Part shown: positions 1 through 10,316 of the stretch, piece after piece | How positions within the stretch are numbered: the stretch's first letter is position 1 | How the letters are laid out: each line of letters starts with the position of its first letter | The notes under the pieces: model-generated | What the model was told of the DNA's origin: nothing | Databases searched by the model: none | The model's input: the letters and a program-made list of their open reading frames with translations, nothing else | Made by a program: the position numbers and the translations under genes | NCBI GenBank assembly: GCA_948470475.1 | Contig: OX419346.1 | Coordinates: 21,360,417-21,424,416, forward strand | Direction: 5' to 3' | DNA from: Galaxea fascicularis | Lineage: Eukaryota; Cnidaria; Anthozoa; Scleractinia; Euphylliidae | Length of the DNA: 64,000 nucleotides

Positions 1-1970
1 AAAGAACCAGTTATGACAGGAGTATCATCAGTACCCAGGATTTTTCTCGAGTCATCTGCCTTTGGATCTTAAACCTGCAAACCACAATATGAATCAGTGT
101 CTATACCCCTCACTTTGTTCCTCGTATTTCCTATGTCCTTAGTTAGGAATATTTCGTCAGTCATCAATGCATCATCATTGTAGTCGTTCGCGATCACTTA
201 CTGTCATGATTCTCATGCCATCCAAATCGTAAGGAGAAATATGGGCTTGGTCATTAATTGATGACTCAGTTTAAACTATTCCTATACCCTTATTGAAATG
301 ACCGATTCAACGAGCACTGTCATCATAATAGCCACAGCTTTTAGTGATAAAAGTATATCCATGTAAAATACATCAAAATTTTCCAAATATATCTTGAGCG
401 CTTGTTTTAACAGTGTAGTGAATTTACATAATTGCGAACGCGCTCTGTAGGACGTCTTCTGTATTTATAAAATGTGGCAAGATATATACATATATATATA
501 TATACTTATATGTCTTGTTAAATTTTGCTTCTTTTTCGTCATCCTGGTCGCTGAAGTAAATTGGTTGATTGCGATAAGGCAATCGCTTCAAACGCGTGGC
601 ACATTTCTGGTAAGACAAAATGAACAATTTGACAAAAATATATTGCACGGTTTCAACGTTTTCTGAAATTTGTCAGTAACAGTGGTAGAAACTGCATGGA
701 ACTGCACTTAAATGTTTTTGCGAGAGTAACTGCCTATAGTTAGGCAGTCGTGACTGCATCATCTTGAAATGTGTTCCATAAAAGTTGGGGGTTAACTTAA
801 TGAAAAAAAAAACTTTGGAAGCTTAAACTCAGTGTTGTATATTGGGTTCACTAAAACGAAAAAAGAGGAAAACTCGGTTATTTTCGCACAGAGTAGTATC
901 CAACATTCTACGCGCTTTGAGTGCAGCGACAGTTACACATATTCAAGCGTAATTGAACATACAAGCTATGAGCAAATCCTCGGATTGTTTTTGTTATTAT
1001 GCCGTTGTCTTGAAATGTTTTGTCACAAGATCAGTCTTCATAATTACAGCTTATGCCTTGGCTAAATAAACGTAGCCATCTTGCGTGATATAGAAAAAAA
1101 AACAGAAAATGAACGCCGACGATCAAAATCTACATATTCTGAAACCATCTGTCTTAGGCAGCGATAAACCATAGTAGTTGCTAACATTTTGTGCAAACCT
1201 CGGCAATCCTGCTGGCGCTGCCACCGCAAAATTAAAAGTTGTTTGCAGACTAAAATGTCAGAAAGTGTTGTGTGAAGCTGTATTTGGTGTCATTCGAATA
1301 TTGTATTTGTCATGGCTCTCTCTTTGGCGCTTCAGTAGTAGCCACAACTCCAGTGGACACGTAGCTGAACATTTCGCACGGAAGACCAGAGTCAAACTTT
1401 TTTTTGGTATTGCCGCATGAGTCTCCTTCACGACTGATAGCGTTAATTGAAAAAGCTGGATGTAAATAAAGGCACATATCCTAGATTAAAGTTACGCTTA
1501 ATTGTAAACACGCCTAGAGACTGCTTTACAAAATGGAACCTTTGAAATTTCGTTTATTTTAATTCGTTTTTCTCCTGTGAAAGAGACCATTTTTAATACA
1601 TAGCACATCAAACAATATAATACTTCTCAAATAATGCGGTTTTCTTTTGGCAAAGTGACGAACGCAAGACTGACTCTGTGTTCATTATCAACTGTGTGAC
1701 ATGAATCCAGCCAAGTTTTAATATTAAAAAAGTTATTTGCATTTCGTGGTTTTCCTTTAAGGACGGGAAGAACACCGAGAAGCGCCTGAGGTACAGTTAA
1801 ATGCAGAATTGACGAAAACAGTACGGGACCAGACCTTACTTATTTTTAACTTGTAAATGAAGTGATGATGGCTGACGTTCATAAACAAGTGTATGAAAAG
1901 AGAAAGACGCTAATTAAACACGCTGTAGTTGTTACTGTCAAGAAAACGTGACTGTGATCGTGATCTGAGA
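1..1970. other. no gene recognised; AT-rich DNA
   Basis: No open frame here looks like a protein domain and no splice-linked exons were found. A short TA-rich microsatellite lies at about 483-505. I see nothing else that can be supported. Confidence 0.5.
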
Positions 1971-2010
1971 TCACACATTTGTGGATGTAAAATTCTCCAA
2001 ATGTACGTAT

Positions 2011-2158
2011 ATCTTATTAACCAAGCGCGAGGGCCGTACTGGGAGAATATCGGCCCTAGGTCTTGACAGTACTGACCAAGCGCAGCGAGGTCCGTACAAA
2101 AAAGACCAAGGGCCGATATTCTCCCAGTACGGTCCCGAGCAAGCTTGGTTAATAAGAT
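2011..2158. mobile_element. palindromic MITE-like element
   Basis: Two arms of about 55 bp face each other (2011-2064 and 2101-2158), beginning with ATCTTATTAACCAAGC and ending with its complement. The centre is short and non-coding. A second, weaker inverted pair (TTATTACACGACT near 2166 and its complement near 2304) lies just outside. The fold-back form is typical of a non-autonomous DNA transposon; the superfamily is not clear. Confidence 0.6.
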
Positions 2159-2339
2159 CGAGATTTATTACACGACTGAAGACAACGCGGGGACAACGCG
2201 GGATCATTTGGGACAATACCCGGTCCAATACTTAGAGAATATCGGACTGGCAATAGAGCAATCTTATTGGTCGATTTTAGTTATTGGCCCTCTGACTATC
2301 TGAGTCGTGTAATAAAACTTAGTAAACCTATGAAATCGC

Positions 2340-3640
2340 GCTTTACAAGTTGAAAATGAAACTGAATCTAATTTACAGCATCCTTATGGAAAGCACCACT
2401 CTGTAGCTTTTACATGGAGGAAAGAGTTCATTAGCGTTGCGTACTTGACAGCCACTTTCTGGTTAGTAATTAGACGACGGACGTGCTAAAGGGTTGTATC
2501 GGCAGATAGCAGGGGGCAGTGATTAACATTAGAACCTCTTTATTGTCTTAGCATACTCTACTGACCAATCTACTCAACAGAGAGATTGAGGTGCCGCGGT
2601 AGAAGCCGCTTATGCGTGGGTAGGTTTGTGTATGTGTGTAACTTCAGCGTTTCTCCTGGCAGCCTAACCAAGTAGTGTATTGAAAATTTGAACACCGCTT
2701 GCATGTTTCTCTGGGTAGTGCATGGGTTTTATCAGAATAACACACCGCACAAACTTTAAAACACTTTTTCACATTTTCAATTTTAATGGCCAAACTCTCA
2801 GGTTTTCCCTACAGACTTGTAGTTGCAACTCCACCGTAACATGTGTAAAAAGCTTTAATTGAATTTGACAACACGCCAGTGGTTTATTGTTTCTTATAAT
2901 TAAAATCTTTTCAACTTTGAGTATACAGTACAGAGTCCAATTGCTACGTTGCTTTCCCTGGGGAAAAAGACACATGTTATTGCATAACATGCAAACCCTG
3001 GGAGAAGACAAATGTAAATCAGGACTTTTTTTTAATCAATAATGCTAGAACTGAAACATACGACAGTCAAATTGCTCGAAGACATGAATTTCAAGTAATG
3101 ACCTTGACACCCATTTAAATTACCTCAGGCAAGTACTTTAAAAGGCGCCTTTTAAACTGATTCACTCAGGTTGAAATGTCTTAAACTTAACAGCACTTTA
3201 ATTTAGAACATGCTTTGGTCCATCACAAAAAGGCTGGGAAATCCTAATAATCTCAGGAACTACGTAAAGAAGTCGTATTGGAAAATTGAAAGTTTTGTTA
3301 AGGTTTGCATATTCAAACGACAATATCTTCGTCTGTATTTACGAAAATATTCCACGAAACTTTTGTCTTTGGATCGGTATCGAGTCCACCTCATTCAGAT
3401 AGGCACATCAGACGAAAAACATCAAAATGAGAAAACTTGTTCGCCCTCACTGTAGAAGCTGTGAATCAATTACTTCCTCAGATGAGCACTTGGAGTTGAA
3501 AAATTTCACGACGTGAATAGCTGCAAGTTACGGTTTTCCGTAAACAAGATCGTTGTAAGTGGGCATGTATTTTGGAAAGTCATAACATCGCAAACTGAAT
3601 ATTGCTTGTAAATTAGTTATAGTTTTACTGATATATGTAG
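2340..3640. other. no gene recognised
   Basis: Only short unrelated frames without recognisable domains. Nothing else supported. Confidence 0.4.
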
Positions 3641-3649
3641 CATTAGTAT

Positions 3650-3900
3650 ATACCACACAGGTAAATAGTGCTTTTCGCGCGTTCTGATTGGTTAACTCGG
3701 AGGTGATTTACCTCCGAGCAGCCCAAGCGAAAGAAAACGGCTTCGCTTTTCGGTTATTGGAGAGGAAATTATTTGAATAAATGATTGTTATTCAGCTTGC
3801 GTGGTATATACTAAAACAATTATTCACCTCAGTGTCGGTGAAAGCGGTTGATATAATATCCACCATTATTCACCTCCTCTTCGGTGCGGAATAATTGTTA
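3650..3900 (+). repeat. dispersed repeat, copy 1 (shared with 17690-17955)
   Basis: The stretch around 3803-3840 (AACAATTATTCACCTCAGTG and flanks) recurs in the opposite orientation at about 17769-17800, and the motif GCGCG(T)TCTGATTGG near 3677 recurs inverted near 17910. Inside is a short palindrome, CTCGGAGGTGATTTACCTCCGAG. This is probably one family of non-autonomous DNA transposon, with boundaries only approximate. Confidence 0.55.
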
Positions 3901-4104
3901 ACTATGGCATGGCCGCAATGCTTCTTGCTCTTGGTATAGTAATGTGATTTTTGAGCATCATTTATAATTTATTCCTGTGATTTTTCATTTTATTTATGTG
4001 TACTATAGATTAATTTTTTTTAATTTTATTTTTTGGTTGTAGACCTAAATGTACGTTCGTATCTTGAACGAGCACTTGTGCTCCGGCTTAGACATTAACG
4101 TGGG

Positions 4105-4190
4105 TAAATAAATTACTTATTTACTTACTTGGTTACTTACTCACTCACTCACACACTCACACACTCACTTACTTACTTACTTAATTACTT
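4105..4190. repeat. TTAC/TCAC microsatellite
   Basis: Imperfect tandem four-base repeats, first TTAC then TCAC/ACTC, then TTAC again. Confidence 0.85.
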
Positions 4191-4428
4191 ATCAGTATTA
4201 GCAGCTGTTTCGGTCTTCTTAGGTACTGCATTGGTAATGTACGCTTGGGCTCAAGATGAACATCCAGAGAGAATGTTAGATTTGAAGGATGGGATCAAAA
4301 TACTGTGTGAATATGGCGAGTAAACGGGGAAATAGCGTACTGGACTTTACATGGATTTTAACTCAAAGTCGCAAAGTACCCAGGGCGTGTTCTCTTTATT
4401 GAGATCGGTAGAACGATTAGATACGCGG

Positions 4429-4585
4429 TAATAGGCCATATTCGTATTGTCGGTATTGAACTGGATCTAGCATGAAGTGGAGGCTCTTGCGGGGGATACA
4501 TTTACATATGAAAAGATTTCCCCGCAAGAGCCTCCACTTCGTGCTAGATCCAGTTCAATACCGAGAATACGAATATGTCCTATTT
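4429..4585. mobile_element. palindromic MITE with 65-bp arms
   Basis: The left arm (4430-4494) and right arm (4520-4585) are near-perfect inverted copies, differing at about four positions, around a 25-bp centre. Each arm contains GAACTGGATCTAGCA and AGTGGAGGCTCTTGCGGGG. There is no coding capacity. The near identity of the arms argues for a fairly young element or for gene conversion between the arms. Confidence 0.75.
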
Positions 4586-5940
4586 GCTCTGGACTTTATC
4601 ATCAAAAACAGTCGTTGTCCTTTTAAAAGTTTGGACTGAAATGTCTAACGTTTCTAAGACTCTACAAATGACAATAACAGTACATATTATCATGTCAACT
4701 AATCAGATAGGCATTTTGAATGGTTAGAAAATAGAGCAAAATCAAAGGCTCCTTCGAGCTACCTCCTGGTATGTGGTAATTATTGTATGAAGTAATAATA
4801 ATAATAATAACAACTTTATTTAAGTCTCAAATCGTTCTAGCTGAACACGAGCGCTCTACTAATTGGGGAGACTGTAAATAAAATAAACTCTAAATTAAAT
4901 CTAAAGTGCTCTTAAGTGCTGCCTTTTTGTGTGTTGTGGAACTGAGTACAATTTGGAAAATATATGTATTTGATGCCAGCAAGTGAGGAGTTCACCGTAA
5001 TACGTAGAACGTCCCAGCAAGAGAGGAACTCGACGAAAGCTTTATTGAAGCCGTTCGTCTCCTAGCCTTGCAAATTACCCCAGCCAGTTGAGGGTTTCGA
5101 TAATGCTTCTGTCCCTGAATATATCAGAGACTTATTTTGCGCATTTCCTGTGTAAACTACGTCCATGGCTCTGACACTTCGAAACACCAACATATCGAAG
5201 CCAATTCTGCAAAGGCGCCACTCAATACAAAATCTCGAGCGACAGCACTTAAAACCATGTGCTTTGTCATTTGACAATTTCCGAACAGCTTCCGAACAAA
5301 TTGCGAAATATTAAAAGTGCATTTAATTTTATATCATACCTCCTGCGAATTTTTTTTGCAAAATTCAAAATGCAATACAGTAGAAGGAGGGCAGCTTACC
5401 TTTCTCTGCACACCATAAGGCGTTCATTCCGAATACTTCGTTTTGGGCATTCTTGCTACGACTGATCGATTCCTCGTCGTCCAAATGTATCTTGGAGATA
5501 TCGTCACTTTTTAGACTTTAAAACTCATTTTCCTCCACTCGAGCATACTTGAGCACATTTCCTCTTCGTTCATGAGATCTTCAGAAGTGTGTTTTGTTCA
5601 AAGATGGAGCGAAAGAAACGAAAACCCGCCTTGACAATCATTACGTCAGGCTCGACACTACATACGCCATTTTGTAAACATGTACTGCAGCTTAGTCCCA
5701 CCTCTCCCCCCAGGGGAAAACCTGTTTAATTCACATTTACTGCGCATTTAATGCATAAATTAATTGTTTACGGGAATGGAGTATGACGTACATAGGCCAA
5801 GTGAAAAGATGATAAATTGATAGTAAATGGGTAGACCTCAAAAGGAACGTAGTTGAACTAAAATAGTTACAATAAGAAATGGTAGGCACATTGAATGCGA
5901 TTCAATGCCAACTGAACCAAGCATATTTTTTTCTTTTTGT
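4586..5940. other. no gene recognised apart from the repeat tail
   Basis: The last part probably holds the 5' end of the downstream GPCR transcript: a good acceptor (long T tract then TTAG) ends at 5943, consistent with an intron in the 5' UTR. No coding exon seen. Confidence 0.35.
4795..5050 (-). mobile_element. possible 3' tail of a non-LTR retrotransposon
   Basis: Read on the minus strand, the segment ends TAAATAAAGTTGTTATTATT followed by an ATT microsatellite, the same type of tail as at 61845-61880, where a reverse-transcriptase C-terminus precedes it. No coding part could be recognised here, so this is a weak call. Confidence 0.35.
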
Positions 5941-5982
5941 TAGGGATCATCTGCTTTTAAGCATTTTTAATTTAAACGAGCA

Positions 5983-6987
5983 ATGCTGAACGTCACAACG
6001 ATGAAGGAGGGTCCCTTGAATCCGCCGCTGGACAATGAGACCGATTATGATATTTACGCAGGAGTGTTTGATTCCAGTCATCATATCCCTCCACTGTTTG
6101 TTGCTCTTGTTATCACTGGACTGAATGCTTGGGTCATTTACCTGGTGAAAACGCACACAAACCTTCAAACAAACATGAACATGTTGCTCAGTAGCCTAGC
6201 CTTTTCTGATCTTTTGACTGGGTTACTAAGCATACCTCTTCACGTTGCCTGTGACGTCATCAGAGAGACCCCAATCTGCGTAACATCGCAGCTGGCTTTG
6301 AGGTTCACCTCCGTGTCCACAGTCTCCCATCTGCTGGCCATCACCGTAGACCGTCATATTGGTATCAAGCACTCGCTTCGTTACAACGCTGTCGTAACAA
6401 AGCGAAGAATTTTCATCATTTCAGCACTCATATGGGGCCTGTCCATTTTCACTTCGCTGGTTCAACTCGCATGGATCGATTACGCACGCGAGGATATCGA
6501 AGAAGAAAACGATGACATCATGATGCATGAAATACGCTATGATGTTATTTCACTGGTATTGTTCTTCCTGCTTCCATTCTTGGTCATGACTATTGTGTAT
6601 GTCGATATATTTCTGGTAATTTTACGTCAATACCGCCATATCAAGCGATACAACTCGCCAGGGTGGTTCGAAACCAAACGCAAAACCCACCAAGAATGGA
6701 AAGCGGTGGTAATTTTCTCCATGATGCTTGTTATGTTCCTCGCTTGTTGGTTGCCTTTCTTTACTGTGAGACTACTTCACAACTTAAGAAGCGACTTTTA
6801 TGATCTTTCAGTCCCCCTGGAGTACGTCTTTGTTTATATGAGATTCCTTACATCGATGTTTAATCCGTGCATGTACATTCTTGGGAAGCAAGACTTCCGT
6901 CAAGCAATCAGTGCTTCAAGAAGGAGCCTCTTGACCAGACTTCGTTCGAACTCCCTTCATTCATCCGTGAAAACAACCACTGTGTAA
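5983..6987 (+). CDS. rhodopsin-like (class A) G protein-coupled receptor, intronless
   Basis: A 334-residue seven-helix receptor of the plasma membrane; the ligand is unknown. The N-terminus has two N-glycosylation sequons (N3, N18). Visible class A landmarks are the helix-2 motif SLAFSDLLTG (about 71-80), Cys99 at position 3.25, DRH at 123-125 in place of DRY, CWLP at 255-258 and NPCMY at 294-298, followed by a short basic tail. The second extracellular loop (about 164-185) is highly acidic and contains no cysteine, so the usual helix-3 disulfide cannot form. The reading frame is uninterrupted and a splice acceptor at 5943 suggests a 5' UTR intron. The next gene, at 8778, is a clear paralogue. 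Closest broad match by character is the adenosine/melanocortin-like group, but this is only an impression. Confidence 0.93.
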   Translation: MLNVTTMKEGPLNPPLDNETDYDIYAGVFDSSHHIPPLFVALVITGLNAWVIYLVKTHTNLQTNMNMLLSSLAFSDLLTGLLSIPLHVACDVIRETPICVTSQLALRFTSVSTVSHLLAITVDRHIGIKHSLRYNAVVTKRRIFIISALIWGLSIFTSLVQLAWIDYAREDIEEENDDIMMHEIRYDVISLVLFFLLPFLVMTIVYVDIFLVILRQYRHIKRYNSPGWFETKRKTHQEWKAVVIFSMMLVMFLACWLPFFTVRLLHNLRSDFYDLSVPLEYVFVYMRFLTSMFNPCMYILGKQDFRQAISASRRSLLTRLRSNSLHSSVKTTTV

Positions 6988-8777
6988 AGAGATCTGTGAT
7001 CTTTCCCTATGCACCCATGGGGAGATAGGGGCTAGTGATGACGTCTCGCACAGTGATGAGTCATTGTTATTGTGATTGTGATCATTGTGATTGTGACGGT
7101 TATTGTGATTATTTAATACAAGACTCTTGGTGTTTTAGCTTTCAACTGCCACAACCTTAGCTCGGTTCCTGGTCCCTGCGCCACTCTAGTGGCTTGATGG
7201 TACAAAGACACCGCATAAAGGGAATAATGAAGACTGTCAACTAATGTTTAGAAAAACTGATCCGGCATTTGATTTCTGCATGTATAGCATAAATATTCTC
7301 ATGTAAAAACCTACGCGACGTCCACAAATTTTCAAATCTACGAAACAACGTAATTATTTCAATCTCAAAATTTACCCTTTTGTCTTGTAGTTCTTTACTT
7401 TTGTACATTATAGTTTTAATGTTGTTGTTTGAAAGTTTTTGGGGGGCTGTGTCACCAAGTGTTAGTTTTGCTGGGAACATAACCCGAAATTAAACGAAAT
7501 CACAAAAATGCAGTTAAGAGAAGGTTTATTTGTTTCAAACTGTAGTCTACTTGAGACCACAGCGCCGGAAAACCTACCGGGTAGATACAGACGGGAGACA
7601 CAGAAGGTACTTTATTCTTCAAGCTTAAACGACCCTTAAGGGCAGAGCTTAACCTGGATTCAGTAGCACCCAGCAATAGGTGTTACTGTATTAGTCCGCT
7701 CTGTTCTAGATGGGGTGGGATGTTAGTCCATCACAGTATACCAACCTTCACTACTTCTGCTTCTACTTCTGCTAGAGCATATACAGGGCACCCAGCTTGA
7801 TGTAAATAGGAATACAGCTACTATGACCGACTTCCTATGATACTTGTCGTACTCTTTCAGTCTGGCAGCTTGGTTCAAAACATTCGCTTTAACAGTGGTA
7901 TGTCACTCAAGCGGCAAAGTAAAATTGAATTTGTTTTTGCCTACGCTTTGTGACCATCAAAAATAACTCAATGAAAACTGATTTTTCGCTAAACAACCCA
8001 TTCGAACTTACTTACTTACTTAAGACATACTAAAAGATAAGGACTTTTCGGCAGTATCTGCTAATGTTCTTTATTATTTTAACTTTCAAAGGCAGAATGT
8101 TTCTATGGTATAAGTCAGTTGTCTTTGCATTAGTTTCGGTGAATGAATACCACTATTGATGTAAGGCCGTTTTTATTCACAGCCGTATTGTTGTTGCACG
8201 TTAATAGTCCTAAAGCTCTCGCCATCTGCTTGATGTTGAATTTTAAAGGCGTCCTAAAGCAACAGCAACGTAGACGGATGTAAGTTTTCAACTAGCCATA
8301 ACGTTTTTCTGTCTTTACTAGTACCTTGTCTTAGGGAGGAAAGAAGACCTTAAAATCACTGTATGATTGGCTTCAAAGAATATGTTGAACTGTGCCCACC
8401 GGAAATCCACTCAAACTTACAATAATGAAAAACGCATTTGTCGCCAGGTCATTAATTCCGATTTTCAAGAAATTTCTGGTTAATGAAGTTTCAATTGTTT
8501 ATGCCAAGTGTCAAAAGGTAGCTGTTTGAATCAAAATATAACAAAGCTGATTTTGAACTTTAGTTGCCATGCTTCGATTTGACGCGGGTTTGCGTTTTCA
8601 GTTGTGCCGTGAGTGGACCTCTATCAGAGTCGGCTTCAGTTTTCGCTGTGAGCGGGTAAGTGAAGGGTCGTTCACTTGCTTCTATTTGAGGTTGTGATTT
8701 TCAGCTTTCTTATTTCTTTCTACAAGGAGTTGCTGTAAACCCCGAGGCCAAATTATTAAACTTATTCGTCAGATTCA
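6988..8777. other. intergenic stretch between the two GPCR genes
   Basis: Contains a GTGATTGTGATTAT-type low-complexity run at about 7063-7110. No exon, RNA gene or clear transposon end was recognised. Confidence 0.4.
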
Positions 8778-10316
8778 ATGGCTCATAACTCCTCACTCAC
8801 TCGCAGCACCGTACACAACGTTTCGAAAGGTAAGCTAAAGAAACACCTTTAGTCAGTAAACCAAAAGCGAAGGTTCGAAATTTAAGCGATCTAGTGCTGA
8901 TAAGTGAATGCTGTGTGCACTGCAGGTGACGAAGACAAAGTATACGAAGGTTTTTTCGATCCCAAAGCAGATGTTGTTCCCCTTGTACTTGCTGTGATGA
9001 TTGTTTCCGTCAACACTTTGGTTCTGGTTGTGATGTCTAGAAAGAGTAGTCTACAATCAAATACAAACCTACTGCTGTGTAGTCTGGCCGCGTCCGATCT
9101 CCTAACAGGCCTGGTATCTGTGCCGCTGTTTATCGCGTGCAACATTGTCCGCCAATCAATGGTTTGCACTTTGGAGGAGCAGATGTCACGTTTCATATCT
9201 GCATCAACTATAAGCCATTTGATGTCTGTGACAACTGACAGGTAAAGCTTAGTGACAGCAGCATAAGCTATGAGACAACCTTGTTCCCAGTCTCTTGATG
9301 ATTCCTGGAACAAGAGTTGGCTATCAACCGACCACTGGCATGGCATGAGCATCAAGAGCGTGCCACTGTTGATTGTATATGCGCTCAGTTTTATATGGTT
9401 ATAAGAGCCTATCAGTCAAAGTGAATATAGATTTCACTACATATCTGTCCTCTTATCCCTGAAAACTGTTACCCTTTCTCTTCTCACGGATCTGCTGCCC
9501 AAATATGCATTTTACTTTAAATCAAAACAACTTCATCCAAAATTGGTATGAACAGTTTCTCACATGCTCCTTGCTGTGCTTATCTAAATTCACAAAATTT
9601 TGACATTTATTTAACCCTGAAACTCTTGTTTTAGATACCTGGCCATAGTCCATCCTCTTCGTTATAATTCACTGGTCACGCGACCCAAGTGCACTGTGGT
9701 TATTCTTTTTATCTGGTTGTTGTCAGCGGTTATAGCGCTGGTGCAGTTCACTTGGCTCAACCCATTTAGCCACGATGTCAACGAGGAACCATCCAGTGGC
9801 GCCACGAAAGCCGAGCTCATCTATGATATAGTTTTTCTGACCTGGTTCTTCTTCCTTCCTTTTGCGTTCATGAGCTTCAGTTACACCATTATAACCATTG
9901 AAATAATTCGCCAAAGTCGCAACATCCGAGAGCAATGCCCCCCTTGTTTGAGGAGAAACAGAAGCAGAACTCGACATGAACGTAAGGCTATCGCTTTTTT
10001 TGGCGCCATGTTGTTTGTGTACATAACATGTTGGCTTCCATACTTTTGTCTACGAAGGATCGATTCTTCCGTGTTTCCCATACCTCTAGTGTATGTTATA
10101 TTCTGGTTGCGTTATGTGGCATCGCTATTAAATCCCTGTATGTACATAATAGGTAAACAAGACATTCGAAAGACCATCTTTGACTCTGACCGTAAACGTC
10201 GAAATGACTTCACCTCCATGTTGAGGCCAATAGTTTTGAGGAAAACAACGGCTACTGGTGAAGAAGATCTTAAAGAGTCGATGCTTCTAAAACACTTATC
10301 AAAAGACAGCCAATAA
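8778..10316 (+). CDS. rhodopsin-like (class A) G protein-coupled receptor, three exons
   Basis: Model: exons 8778-8829, 8926-9241 and 9635-10316, giving 349 residues with all phases consistent. Exon 1 starts MAHNSSLTRSTVHNVSK, with two glycosylation sequons, and ends at G|GTAAGC. The first acceptor is CTGCAG|GTGAC. The second intron (9242-9634) falls inside the DRY codons: exon 2 ends ACTGACAG and exon 3 supplies the rest, giving DRYLAIVHPLRYN. Other landmarks are SLAASDLLTG, a cysteine at position 3.25, CWLP and NPCMY. The second extracellular loop again lacks cysteine. The protein is clearly paralogous to the receptor at 5983, which lacks the intron. An in-frame GTG at 8904 is not a start; it lies in intron 1. 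Ligand unknown. Confidence 0.9.

Noticed and set aside
8904..9245. GTG-initiated frame as the whole N-terminus of the second GPCR
   Set aside because: Its first codons are intron; a proper ATG exon with a matching phase-1 donor exists at 8778-8829.
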